64,000 bases of DNA from Homalodisca vitripennis (GCF_021130785.1 NW_025776251.1:62001-126000); one strand, 5' to 3'. Shown: positions 1-10,846, counted from the first letter of the stretch. The notes: a model not told the origin generated them from the sequence alone. Numbers and translations are program-made.

Positions 1-1797
1 AGCTTGATTAGGAAACAGTACAAGAGAATGCCGCTAGTTTAAGAATTTAATATTACTAGGTGTTATTACGTTCAGGTAATCAAAAGGACATGGAGTGGTA
101 GAAGAAACGTTTTCATGTTATTCAGCCTATTTAACCATTCCCCAAATTACTGGTACACTCTGTATTTTTAATAAATAATATTATAAAAAACGAGGTCGAC
201 CACATCAACACAAAATATGAGTGAAAAGTCATTATTCTCCGAACAAATTCTGGATATATCATTGAAACATACAACACAAAACAGCTGTAGTAATATATTC
301 TAAGTGGATAATTAAGTCTATTTTGAAATGTAAAAAGTAATTGTTTATTAGATGCAACAAAACACATTAGTTAAAATTTTTACATAATCATACATTTGGA
401 GGGAATCTAATTTTGCTGCTTTGAGTTGTGTAGCCCACGGTAATGGTCGAGTATCACTCCCATTACATTAGCAAGGATGACCTAGACGGAACTCACCCGT
501 CGAGCTGGGCAGAACTGGCCCTGCAGATTCCTGTCGACGTCGCAGATTTTTATTCAGTTCGAACACTTGCCCGAACAGGTATTGGTAACACAAGTGTTCG
601 AACTCATCTACAGGTATGGTAGCTTTGTACCAATTGTATTAAATTGTAATTCTGGGGTAACTGGATTACCGGTGGAAGGAGTAGGCCCAGAAGAATGATA
701 AGGACTGGACAGTACAAAAGAAGCTTCTATCAGCGTGGCGCGCATCGCAGATGGGAGTGTTTAATAACGAAATTGAGAGGTGGGGTGAGGTAGACGTGCC
801 GTACCTCCCGTCTCAGTTGATCTGTAGAAGCAGTAACGAGTAAAGTCTTTGATAGTGATTAGAGTTTTTCTTGCTAATCGTCATCGAACCTGCGAGTAAG
901 TGAACCTTTTTAACTGGAGTCCAGTCAATGTTCATTCTTAGTTATTTTGAATAATTTTGGGGAAAGAAATATTGTAAAAATTAAATTTAATGAGAATTTA
1001 GGAACTTGTCCTTTTTTGATCTGTGCAATATAGAACTTGTTGGTGCAGAACTAAAAACTTGGTGTTGATAGAAGCTTCTTTTGTACTGTCCAGTCCTTAT
1101 CATTCTTCTGGGCCTACTCCTTCCACCGGTAATCCAGTTACCCCAGAATTACAATTTAATACAATTGGTACAAAGCTACCATACCTGTAGATGAGTTCGA
1201 ACACTTGTGTTACCCATACCTGTTCGGGCAAGTGTTCGAACTGAATAAAAATCTGTGACGTCGACAGGAATCTGCAGGGCCAGTTCTGCCCAGCTCGACG
1301 GGTGAGTTCCGTCTAGGTCATCCTTGCTAATGTAATGGGAGTGATACTCGACCATTACCGTGGGCTACACAACTCAAAGCAGCAAAATTAGATTCCCTCC
1401 AAATGTATGATTATGTAAAAATATTAACTAATGTGTTTTGTTGCATCTAATAAACAATTACTTTTTACATTTCAAAAAAGACTTAATTATCCACTTAGAA
1501 TATATTACTACAGCTGTTTTGTGTTGTATGTTTCAATGATATATCCAGAATTTGTTCGGAGAATAATGACTTTTCACTCATATTTTGTGTTGATGTGGTC
1601 GACCTCGTTTTTTATAATATTATTTATTAAAAATATAGAGTGTACCAGTCATTTGGGGAATGGTTAAATAGGCTGAATAACATGAAAACGTTTCTTCTAC
1701 CACTCCATGTCCTTTTGATTACCTGAACGTAATAACACCTAGTAATATTAAATTCTTAAACTAGCGGCATTCTCTTGTACTGTTTCCTAATCAAGCT
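1..1797. repeat. Long inverted repeat (foldback-like), 732-nt arms
   Basis: Bases 1-732 are the reverse complement of 1066-1797, with paired positions summing to 1798 from end to end, so the arms carry no net indel. Only scattered substitutions separate them (for example near 580-585 against 1213-1218). The spacer 733-1065 is unique. The left arm touches the window edge, so the true repeat may be longer. A 14-bp inverted repeat (556-569 and 591-604) lies inside each arm. Each arm holds the same 78-codon frame with three residue changes; I see no family similarity and do not call it a gene. Foldback elements, inverted duplications and chimeric hairpin reads can all look like this. The substitutions argue against a simple read artefact. 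Confidence 0.9.
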
Positions 1798-2585
1798 CCA
1801 ATTGTAAACCAATACTAAAAACGCATGGAAGCTACTCAACGAAGCAGGCAATGGATAATGTTAATCTTAAATTGCACGCTTTGTATGGAAAGTTTGTCAT
1901 TCTCAAAAGGCAACTTTATATTGTAGATTTGCTGGTGTTATTGAAAATAAAAATAAATCGTTAAATGTGTCGTTAAGCGCTGATCTCGGGAACGGTTGGA
2001 CCAATTAAAAAAATATTAGTTGAATTACAAAAAACGTTTTTATGGACGTAAAATCCGAAAAGTTTTGCGGAATATTAAAGAATTCGGAAAATATGATTAT
2101 AATATTTACGAAACATAATCCAAATTCAACTGGCGATAAACAGCTGTTAACTTTTTCATGTGAGGTTTACCAAGAAAGCTGAAACATTTATTTACACTTA
2201 AATTTGAGTAAATATTATATCTGATCTTCGCAATCGTGAACACTGAAAAATGGGTACCTGATACGGGATTAATTTCATTGTTAAAATATCATAGGACCCA
2301 TTATATCACAATGTTGCACAGAATTGGGACCGAAGCCGCGAGTGTGTGCTAGTAATTCGAATTTATATAAAACTGTATTGTATGTATATTCTAATAACGA
2401 CATCACAAAATTTTAAACTGAAATACACAAGTCCATCTCTTAACTAGGAACTTAACCAAATATTTATTGTATAATATTTATATAAGATTTTTTAAATTCT
2501 AAAATACCTGAGTGTCAGAGCACTTGGAAACTATTCCATAGTAAGAGGGATTCAGGATTTATGGCAGGGTTCTCCGATTCTCCAC
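1798..2585. other. AT-rich stretch without recognised feature
   Basis: No long frame, RNA gene or repeat is apparent. Composition is AT-rich until about 2510, then becomes more GC-rich where the LINE fragment begins. Confidence 0.5.
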
Positions 2586-2897
2586 TTGAAGGTACGGGAT
2601 ACCTGTATAAGGAGGTGGTCCGAACCACAGGCGTGGTTAGGGATGCATTTAATCTTCTCTTTAAACTCCCGCACCCCAGCCTCCGAGCACAAACCCAGGC
2701 CGACACCTAGACTACGCCTGGAAGTCCCGAAGCCAGACTACCACTGCCACCAAAACCCACCCATTGCCACACAGCCCGCTGCCCACCTGCATTAAGAACT
2801 CAAGGCAGGAATTTCAGAGATACTCTCCCAGCTGACAACCATGGTCCAGATGATAGGCCGACTCATGGAGCTCCTGAGCACCTCCCTCCATGGGTAA
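2586..2897 (+). pseudogene. LINE ORF1 (Gag-like) C-terminal remnant
   Basis: One frame reads through a Pro/Arg-rich tail, an in-frame stop at 2793-2795, and then a short C-terminal stretch containing SEILSQLTTMVQMIGRLMEL before stopping at 2895-2897. The frame is the same on both sides of the inner stop, so this looks like one ORF1 tail with a nonsense mutation. Its terminator overlaps the start of the downstream endonuclease frame at 2890, the arrangement expected for ORF1/ORF2 of a Jockey-type LINE. The 5' boundary of real homology is not visible; 2586 is only the first Met in the frame. Confidence 0.55.
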
Positions 2898-3828
2898 GCT
2901 TCGGATCGTCAGCTGGAACGCCGACGGGCTAGCGGACAAGAGGCTGGAGCTCAGCCAGCTTCTACTGGACATGGATGTGGACGTCGCCCTACTCCAGGAA
3001 ACCCACTTCAGGCAAGCAGACCGCTTCAGTATCCATAACTTCCAGGTGTACCGTACTGACAGGCAGCAACAGAACATCCGTCCCAGCGGAGGCACGGCTG
3101 TCCTGGTTCGCCGCAGAGTGCCCCACCGCCTACTGCCTGCTGTTCCCACACCGGGGATCGAGGTCACTCGAGTAGCGGTTCACTTCAACGGAGCCGAGCT
3201 CGAGATCGCCTCGATCTACAATCCGCCACGGAGGACGCTAAAGCCGCAAAGCCTGAACAACCTGCTGCGGCCTGGCTTCCCTGCACTTGTGGCAGGGGAC
3301 ATGAACGCCAAGCAATTGGACTGGGGATGCCGGAGCAACAACGCCGCCGGGAGAGGCCTCAAACGTTTCCTGGAAGGCCACCAACACGTCCACATACTGG
3401 CCCCTGACGAACCCACCCACTACCACTACAACACACGACACCATCCAGACATCCTTGACGTTGGTCTAGCTGGATCACTTCACGGACACATCGAGGTATT
3501 TGCCGTGTCTGACCTCTCGTCAGACCATGTGCCAGTTATCTTCGACCTGCCAGACGACGGAGCGCCAGTCTACCCTCCGGCGCGCCCCACCAGGGTAAAC
3601 TGGCACAAGTACGGCAACTACCTCGCCGACATACCTCGGCCTCCACCAACTCCTGCCGAATCACCAGACCAGCTAGACCAACAAGTACTAGCACTGATCA
3701 CCACTCTCCAGGAAGCAGTGACCATCTCCTCGTCCCCTCTCTCACGGAAGGAACTCCATCCACCACTTCCTGAGCACCTGAGAGTGGAGATTCGACTTCG
3801 CCGTAGACTGCGACGGGAGTACAGATAG
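2890..3828 (+). pseudogene. LINE ORF2 fragment: apurinic-like endonuclease domain
   Basis: This 312-codon frame is the N-terminal endonuclease (exonuclease/endonuclease/phosphatase fold) of a Jockey-like non-LTR retrotransposon. Visible motifs are the opening SWNADGL, LLQETH (catalytic Glu), VAGDMNAK (Asp/Asn pair), and SSDHVPV near the end of the domain (Asp-His). In a complete element this enzyme nicks target DNA to prime reverse transcription. The frame stops soon after the endonuclease, at an Arg-rich stretch, and no reverse transcriptase follows. It is therefore a 3'-truncated or rearranged copy. It is markedly GC-richer than the flanking DNA. Start 2890 is chosen because its ATG overlaps the ORF1 terminator (ATGGGTAA). 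Confidence 0.85.
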
Positions 3829-4060
3829 AATAATATGTCTGGGCGCGCGGCCGGTCGGTGGTGGGCTATGGCGCGGGGGGAAGAGGGGTGTGTGAATCGC
3901 TCATTCCTGAAAACAGCACGCCGGCGCCACGGTGGCGGACTTCAAGGTCGGGCCAGCCGGAATGGCTTGGCTGACTTGTGACTCATCTTTCCCTCCAGCA
4001 AACCTTCCCTCCAAACAACATAATACCAGTGTGACATCTGTTGTCATAGAGTGAGCATCG
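3829..4060. other. GC-rich gap between two LINE fragments
   Basis: About 230 bp of GC-rich sequence separates the plus-strand endonuclease fragment from the end of the minus-strand LINE. No frame or motif was recognised. It may be untranslated sequence of one of the two elements. Confidence 0.35.
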
Positions 4061-6403
4061 TTAAACTTCAGTAATAACAGTGAGTTGTTCTAAGCTGTTT
4101 GTATTTACGGCGAGTGTGTCCGATAATCGACACAGTATAACTTCCTCTCTACGGTTAGTGCAGTAAGCAGTCGACCAAGGCTTTACTGCGTATTTAATCT
4201 GCCGAAGTTTGTTATTGGCCGCTTGATCCCACGATATATTCCACTGATGTTGTAGTCGTGACTTTACAATCGGCTTTAGATCGGACGCGATTGATCGCCT
4301 AGTACATGGAGTCAGAGAGATTGCCTCCTTTGCTGCCCTATCTGCGATCTCGTTACCAGGTATTCCGGTATGTCCAGGTACCCATAGTAACGTAATTGCG
4401 ATACCCCGCGACATCATCTCGCTCAAAGCGTAGCGGATCTTACGTACCAGGACATGTTTGGAGTACATGTCCTTGATAGCCAGCAGACCGCTTAGCGAGT
4501 CCGAGCACACTACCACCCTATTTGTTCTTGGACATACAATATTTAACGATTTCAAGATAGCAGTTAGTTCTGCTGTGTATATTGAAGATTCAGGAGTGAG
4601 GCAGAATTTGTACTCTCTATTGGAAGTGACAAAGGCACAACCCGTTCCTGCCTCACTCTTTGAGCCATCCGTGTAGATGACATCGCAGGGTGAACAGGAT
4701 GCCAAAATTTCTCTACAGGCGCTTGTGGACAACAATGATGCGTCTTGCTTGTCCAACTGTAATAACGACAGTATTACATTGGGAGTTCTGACTGTCCATG
4801 GTGGCCTATCCATCTCGTGACATACTTCAACATCAATCGCTCTCATGTCCACTTCTGCGAGATGTAACAGGATTCTAATGCCAAAAGGTGCGGGGGCATT
4901 AGGTTTATTGTGGTACAAGGGAGCAAGCGATGTGTCTAGGACTACCTCAAAGGCCGGATTTTCTGGCCTTGATTTTAAACTAAAAAAATAGTTCATAGCC
5001 AATTGAACACGTCTGAAAGATAGGGATGGCTCACCACTCTCAGCTAACAGACTGACAACGGGGCTGGAACGAAAAGCTCCAGTAGCCAATCTGATGGCAG
5101 AGTGATGGATTGAGTCCAAATTATTAAGGGCTGTTGGCTTGGCAGAAGAATAAACCTGGGATCCATAATCAATACAAGATCGAATATATGCCTTGTAAAA
5201 CTGAAGCATGCATTTTCTATCTGCACCCCACTTAGTTCCGCTTAAAGCTCTCATCGCGTTAAGTCTCTTTAGGCATTTCGCTTTAAGTTCTTTAATGTGC
5301 GAAACCCACGTCAGTCTGTAATCAAACCACAACCCCAGGAATTTCACACAGCGACTTGCTGGGATTATTATTCTATTTATCCTAAGAGTTGGATCAGTGA
5401 CGTTCCTCAGTCGAGAAAAAGTTATACATTTAGTCTTTGAAGGAGAAAAAGAAAATCCGGTTTGGTTGCTCCAATTTTCAAGACGGTGGATGGTGAGCTG
5501 AAGGTACCTCTCTGCAGTAGCCAGCCTCCTGGCAGGGACAAACACAGCAAAGTCATCTACGAATAGAGAGCATCTGACAGGAGCTCTGACGCAGGAAGTG
5601 ATGCTGTTTATGGCCACAGCAAAGAGAGTACAGCTAAGGACACTCCCTTGAGGTATACCGTTCTCAAGAATTTTGGTGTCGGACAAATGAGTTCCTAGTC
5701 TTACATTAAAAGAACGTTCATCCATAAAACCTTTAATAAAATATAACATATTACCGCCGACGCCCCAATTTGAAAGGGTGTTTATAACTCCCCTACGCCA
5801 AGCTGTATCATACGCTTTTGTTATATCGAAAAATACAGCAACAAGTTGCCTCCGTTCAAGGAAAGCCTTCAGGATTGACGATTCCAGGCATACTAGGTGG
5901 TCTAGAGTTGAACGGCCTTGACGGAAGCCACATTGCTGTGGAGACAGGAGATTATTGTGTTCTAGGAACCATACCAGTCTACGATTTACCATCCGCTCCA
6001 GTATCTTACAAAGACAACTGGTAAGCGAGATAGGCCTGTAGCTAGTAGGGGAGAACTTGTCTTGGCTAGGTTTGTATAATGGGACAACGACTTCTACTTT
6101 GTCGTAAAAGGATCTCATGGAGAGAAATTTTTGAGCCTGTGGAGCGTTCGCGGCCTCTACCAAGATGCTCCCATTACGAAGCTTCCTAACAGAAGACGGC
6201 GAGCCGCCCACTCCGACTAGAGCCTTGTTAACAAGGAAGGGGCTCACCTTTGCCAAGTTCTGAGTTTCGTCTTTGTGCTTAAAAACTAGAAAAAGTGGGG
6301 TGGGAAGATTTTGAACATTAATTTTCTTATCTGCAGTTTTTCTTTGTTTGGTTGTTTCCTCTTCAGATTCTGAAGAGAGGGCACGTTTCTTTTCTAGATC
6401 CAT
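4061..6403 (-). CDS. Jockey/I-type LINE polyprotein: Gag N-terminus fused in frame to RT and RNase H
   Basis: This is an uninterrupted 780-residue frame. Residues about 28-104 resemble the ORF1 (Gag) N-terminal domain of I-like LINEs (VSPFLVNKAL, KLRNGSILVEA). From about residue 106 it continues directly as reverse transcriptase (SYRPISLTS, FFDITKAYD with Asp193, GIPQGSVLS, FVDD at 281-284). It ends with RNase H: Asp579 in YTDGS, Glu612 in AELTA, Asp635 in CSDS and Asp688 in NEIADRA. All expected acidic residues are present. The rest of Gag, the endonuclease and the RT N-terminus are missing, so an internal deletion has fused the two ORFs without breaking the frame. The normal C-terminal Cys/His knuckle is absent: near 4128 a frame change leads to a short unrelated tail. 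A deletion derivative that kept its frame by chance is the simplest reading. Confidence 0.85.
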   Translation of the reverse strand: MDLEKKRALSSESEEETTKQRKTADKKINVQNLPTPLFLVFKHKDETQNLAKVSPFLVNKALVGVGGSPSSVRKLRNGSILVEAANAPQAQKFLSMRSFYDKVEVVVPLYKPSQDKFSPTSYRPISLTSCLCKILERMVNRRLVWFLEHNNLLSPQQCGFRQGRSTLDHLVCLESSILKAFLERRQLVAVFFDITKAYDTAWRRGVINTLSNWGVGGNMLYFIKGFMDERSFNVRLGTHLSDTKILENGIPQGSVLSCTLFAVAINSITSCVRAPVRCSLFVDDFAVFVPARRLATAERYLQLTIHRLENWSNQTGFSFSPSKTKCITFSRLRNVTDPTLRINRIIIPASRCVKFLGLWFDYRLTWVSHIKELKAKCLKRLNAMRALSGTKWGADRKCMLQFYKAYIRSCIDYGSQVYSSAKPTALNNLDSIHHSAIRLATGAFRSSPVVSLLAESGEPSLSFRRVQLAMNYFFSLKSRPENPAFEVVLDTSLAPLYHNKPNAPAPFGIRILLHLAEVDMRAIDVEVCHEMDRPPWTVRTPNVILSLLQLDKQDASLLSTSACREILASCSPCDVIYTDGSKSEAGTGCAFVTSNREYKFCLTPESSIYTAELTAILKSLNIVCPRTNRVVVCSDSLSGLLAIKDMYSKHVLVRKIRYALSEMMSRGIAITLLWVPGHTGIPGNEIADRAAKEAISLTPCTRRSIASDLKPIVKSRLQHQWNISWDQAANNKLRQIKYAVKPWSTAYCTNRREEVILCRLSDTLAVNTNSLEQLTVITEV

Positions 6404-6990
6404 AGTAGAATATCTTTCTACAACTCATTTTTTTATCATTTTATCATTTTTTTGTGCTTGAGAAGTGTTTAGGGTAGCCATTCAATATATGAACCAGCGC
6501 ATCGTGATTAAAGGTGCAGGCCGAGACATCGGGAACGGGTATACCCTCGGGAACTTGTCAGCCAAAGCTTGGCAGGGCACCCTACCCCAGTTCCCCGGGG
6601 CCCGATGTTATCTCGTTTAACCGAGTCGGGAATTCACGCACGACTCGGGCTCGCACGTGGCAACAGAAATCTCCGACATTTCTGTCCAATAATCACTTCC
6701 TGACCAGGGACCGAAGTGGCTGGCACCAGGATTCATACTACCGTTTGCTTCGGCAGAGCAAGCTCACATCAGCTCTCTTCTGCTACACCTTCTCAGAGTG
6801 TAGCAGTCCAAGCACTCCCCACAAACAATAGCACGATCCAGTCAGGAAAAGGGAGGAATTAGGAATAGGTAGGATTTATGGATGAGACAGGGGAAAGTGC
6901 CAGGATTGGAGATGTGTCTGGCACTAGCTTGGGGTACGAAAGGTAACCTTTAAACGTCAGAGTAAGACGTCCTCCTACGGGGTGGAAAAT
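6404..6990 (-). other. Probable 5' untranslated region of the minus-strand LINE
   Basis: This sequence lies directly upstream of the minus-strand Gag/RT frame. It is T-rich next to the start codon and GC-richer beyond about 6515. It contains no coding similarity on either strand. A 5' UTR with an internal promoter is expected here for an I-like LINE, but the outer boundary and any target duplication are not resolved. Confidence 0.4.
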
Positions 6991-7022
6991 ACCTGTCAAC
7001 ATAATTTGGCATTACGTAATTT

Positions 7023-7042
7023 TATATATATATATATATATA
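7023..7042. repeat. (TA)n microsatellite
   Basis: A short alternating TA tract, followed by AT-rich DNA to about 7370 in which I see nothing else. Confidence 0.9.
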
Positions 7043-7375
7043 ACTAAGGACATATATACATACATACAAATATATACGTATGTATAAATTATAGTAGTAA
7101 AATTAATGCATTTTTATACTAAAATTTATTTTGGTAAAATGTAGCACATAAAATTTGGCCATTAAAAACTACAAATGAGTCATAGAAAACATCGTTAGAG
7201 ATCGAGGAAAAATCGAATAATGATTGTGCAGGTAATGTCAGTTTAATTTTAAATGTTAGCTCTTAGCAAGAGCAAGCATATCAATAATATTTAGACATGA
7301 CAAGTTTTTCATCCTTTGCAAAAAGGATTATTATTTATTCCTTAGTAAGGATTTTATTCGTTTCCAGACAGAAAA

Positions 7376-8500
7376 ATGAAAAAAGAATTTTCCAGGTTGA
7401 CTTTATATGGTCTGATAAATGAGTGTTCTGAAAGACATTTGGATAGTAAATTGCAGTTCATGGAAAACAGAGTGGTCGATATCACTCATTGTCCTGAAAG
7501 CGAAATAGGTAAGCGCATACTCTAAGCTACTTTAGGTCAGACTTCAAAAAACGATGGGTAGCTTCTCATAACATGGATGATAGGTTTATTAATCAAAATA
7601 GAAAATGGCTTGAGGGAACTGTAAAAGTTTTAAATTACACTCCACCTGTTATTGGTCGTCCAGAGAAAACATTATCAGAATCAAGTGAAAGGTCAAAGTG
7701 TAGAAAAACAGAGGAGCTAAGGAAACTAGCATCTTCCAAGGAATTAACCTTTGCTGCTTCAATGAGTCAAAGAGCAGCAAGCAATCCTGTAGCTGCAGAT
7801 CTTACTAAAACAATCACAGAAACTCCAACTAGTGCAAAAGAGATTAAGGAACTTTTATCCAAAGCTGAAAATGTAAATGTAAAAAAACACTCTCCATCTG
7901 AGACAATTTCCATATTTGTTAATGCTGATATAACCAAAAAACAATATGAAATAATACAGTTCGCAAACAAAAATAAAAAGTTGATTACAAAAGCGAAAAA
8001 TAATGCTACCCAATTGAAGACTCTATATCCACAACAGAGACAATGGCTGAAGTAAATCTTCAAGATTTATTAGATCACATGTCACCTATGCTTTTTAAAT
8101 GTTTACATGATGTTTTTGAGTGCCTGTCATCGGAAGACCGAACTAGTATGGAACTAACGTATAAATAGGGTTGTGCTGGTTCTCAACAATCTAGTTTTAA
8201 ACAAAAGTTTAAACATTGTAATGCTGATGATTCTGACATATTTCAAAGCTCACTAGTGCCATTACAGCTGTGTTGTACAATTGAAAATACTAAGAAAGTC
8301 GTTTGGCAGAATCCTACTCCTTCTCCACAAGATTCTGCCGACATATAAGAATAAGATTTATCCAAGACAGTGTGAACGTTACAAATGAAGAAATGTATTA
8401 TATTGAAAACAAAATCAAGGAGCTTAAACATACTGAAATACAAACAGACCATTATTTAGTAACCCTAGAAGTGGCACGCGCTGCATATGCGGCGCATTAA
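7376..8500 (+). pseudogene. Decayed transposon-associated gene (possible RAG1/Transib-like family)
   Basis: Three frames must be combined to follow this gene. 7376-7525 gives an N-terminal stretch (ECSERHLDSKLQF). From about 7540, SDFKKRW, DDRFINQN, then SERSKCRKTEELRKL and KKQYEIIQFANK are read in one frame to 8055. After a shift near 8030, AEVNLQDLLDH is read to a stop at 8166. Beyond it come YKQKF-like and SSLVPLQL stretches, then another shift to FCRHIRIRFIQDSVNVTNEE and a stop at 8500. The block order matches a multi-copy family I recall from arthropod and cnidarian genomes. From memory, intact members have a Trp-Gly-Cys-Asp-Gly block after AEV..LQDLLDH. Here the Trp is a stop and the Asp is Ala, so the copy is dead. 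The link to RAG1/Transib is only a suspicion. Confidence 0.55.
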
Positions 8501-8820
8501 CATACTTTCCTATTACATAATTTTTGAAGTCGTAAATATCATCCGATCGCAATTATATTTATATGGTTGCAAAAAGAAAGAAAAAAAAAACTTCTCTAAT
8601 ATATAATTATATAAGTTGCATTGTACTTTTAGTTTTCACTATAGATTGTGAAACACTGGCAGATGAATGCAAATAGCTGGAGTCCGGCGGCTATTGTGAC
8701 GTCGCGCTTTGTTATGGTCACGTCGTAGTACTTCTGCTTTGTTATTGTTTACATATGTTTACATATTACTTCACGGTGGTTTACTTCGGTTCTTCGGTAG
8801 TGTAAAATATAGTGATAAAT
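8501..8820. other. Intergenic AT-rich stretch
   Basis: There is an A-rich run near 8575-8591 and no frame, RNA or repeat that I can name. Confidence 0.4.
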
Positions 8821-9383
8821 ATGACTTCAGAAAACTATAAAGATCGTTTAAGTGATTTGAGGGAGTTAGTGGGTGAGCAATTGTCAAGTGATGAAGAAGG
8901 ACAGGAATCTGATTTTGAGATTACTGCAGGTACAGAGGCTAATTTTAGTGATAGTTCACTTGATTTTTTTTTATCTGACAGTGATGATGAATATTACAGA
9001 ATAGTGATGAAATTAATGAGTTTAACATTGAACAAAATGTGGAAAATACCCTTCAAGCTCCATGTAGGCCTAACCTAAACACTAGACCTAAGGCTGAATC
9101 TCCCAACTTATTTGACATTCCTGGGCCTAGTTCTAGACCTGATCCACAAAATTCTGATCCCATTACCTCTGTATGGTTATCCGTCTTCCCCCCTGAATCT
9201 GTAAAAGAAACACCCTTTTTGGTTAGGGAAGACTTGCTTCCACATGCTTCCCGCATTCTTAGATGTGTTGTCGCTAATAAACATTGCACAGACTCCTCTC
9301 TCACAAGCAAATTTGCTACAAAGATCATCACTCGGATTGGTATGTTTGTGTATTACATATATTACCAGAAACAAATCTTCTAA
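8821..9383 (+). pseudogene. Acidic N-terminal fragment, transposase-like, one frameshift
   Basis: A frame from the ATG at 8821 runs through an Asp/Glu/Ser-rich region (SSDEEGQESDFE, SDSDDEYY). Near 8998 it shifts to the next frame and continues (SDEINEFN, DIPGPSSRP, TSVWLSVFPPES, VREDLLPHASRIL) to 9383. An acidic start followed by a Pro/Ser linker is common at the N-terminus of piggyBac-type transposases, but no catalytic block is present. A possible splice donor (GTATGT) lies near 9339. I do not recognise the family with certainty. Confidence 0.35.
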
Positions 9384-9410
9384 TAAACATGTTCTTTTAG
9401 TGAGGAGCAT

Positions 9411-9891
9411 TGGGGCCTGAATATTTTTAAATTGGGTTTTGTATTTTTACCATTGTCTTCAATTCCCGTGGAGGACTGGCATCCTCATCGGCATCAGCCA
9501 TCACTATTCCAGTGACAAGGGTAGAAAACCTTTCCTCCCTCTTGGTTTGGTCCTGAAAGTGAGAGTAGTTACCTATCCCTTCCTTTCCTGATGTTCCTAC
9601 CCCTACTTTACCAACAACCCCAGACCAAGGTGTTATGCGACTCGTGCTGAGAGTCTCGTGGCACAGGGGGTATATTCAGTGTCTTCAACGGAGCCTTCTG
9701 GGAACCAAGGGACACCCACTCGTAATTACCCTTATCTTCCTAATCGGGTCACTGGGAAGATGGACTGCAAACACCCAGTTCTCGTAGGAACAGAAGGGAG
9801 AAAGGAAAAGTAAATAAAAACAAAACAAACTCAAGAGGTAAGCAAAACTCAACCAGAAGAGCTACCGATTGAGCAATTAAGAGTGTCTGAG
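9411..9891 (+). other. Probable 5' untranslated region of the R1/LOA-like LINE
   Basis: About 480 bp of GC-richer, non-coding sequence lead directly into the ORF1 start at 9892. This fits a LINE 5' UTR. The outer boundary is not defined. Confidence 0.4.
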
Positions 9892-10843
9892 ATGATCCCA
9901 ATGGAGGAAGACAGACTTCTCTTGTCAGAAGGCGAAGATCGGCCGGAAGAGCCAAAAAAGAAGTGGCTCTCGAGAGGGAAACTACGAAAGCGGAGGATTG
10001 AAGAGGCTGTCGCTAGAGGTGAGCCAATAATCCCCCGGAAAGAAAGGCAGAAGAGGTGGGAAGAGAAAAACCGAGCTCTGATAAAACCACACAACGAAGC
10101 CGGTTCCTCAAAAAGGAACTTGGTTGTTGTCGGGGTCCCAGAGCAAGGGAAAACTCATTCCGTACCAGCCCAAAAACAACAAACCCCAAGCTATGCAGGT
10201 GTGAAGAGGCTGCGATCGCAGCAGACACCTGAAGAATAAGCAAACTGAGGGGAGAAAATAAGGAAGGGGCATGATGGAGGTGTCTTTAAGAAAACACCCG
10301 AAACATATGCCGAAAAGATCTCTGTGGAGAAGCTGGCTATTGTCTGGCTCGAACACCCAGAAGTAAAACTATCGATGGAAGAAGCCAACAACCTGAAGAA
10401 AGTGCTGGGCAAACGCGCCTTTAAGGGAAAAAACGTTAGGATGTCCAGCTGTCATGTTGAAGGTGGAGCGATAGTGGTCGGCTGTGTAAACACAGAAACT
10501 AAGGAGTGGCTGGAGAAGCAGGTCCAGGAGCTGAGTCCTTTTGAAGGAGTTCAGCTGGAAATGGGCTGAGCTAAAAGCCTGGTAAAGATTTTTAAAGTTT
10601 CAACTTTTATCCCTAAAGACATCGAGGTGGACAGCAAGCAAGCTGTTCGAAGCCCTCAAAAACCAAAATGACCTAGACACGGACCAATGAACTGCTGTTG
10701 GAGGGAAATCTAGCACCAACGGTGAATTCCTGGTCCTTCATGTGGACGAAGACTCCCTGAAGAAGCTGAAGACCCTGGCGATGCGACCATTTTTGGGCAG
10801 CGACAGGATCACCTTCAAGCTGCAGGAAGGTAACGACCAATAG
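9892..10843 (+). pseudogene. LINE ORF1 with DUF4780-like domain, broken
   Basis: The Lys/Arg/Glu-rich N-terminal part reads from ATG 9892 to a stop at 10237-10239 and includes SYAGVKRLRSQQ. The next block is open from about 10270 (TYAEKISVEKLAIVWLEHPE, KEWLEKQVQ) to 10569. A third block in other frames (VSTFIPKDIEVDSKQA, then LVLHVDEDSLKKLKTL, RITFKLQEG) ends at 10841-10843. The order and motifs match the DUF4780-type ORF1 found in insect LINEs, which probably binds element RNA. At least two frame changes and stops separate the blocks, so no full protein can be made. The ORF2 start lies 3 nt after the last stop. Confidence 0.7.
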
Positions 10844-10846
10844 AGG

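Noticed and set aside
131..1667. Pair of 78-codon frames in the arms of the palindrome
   Set aside because: They are the same sequence seen in both arms, with no recognisable domain and only short length. Conservation follows from the inverted repeat itself.
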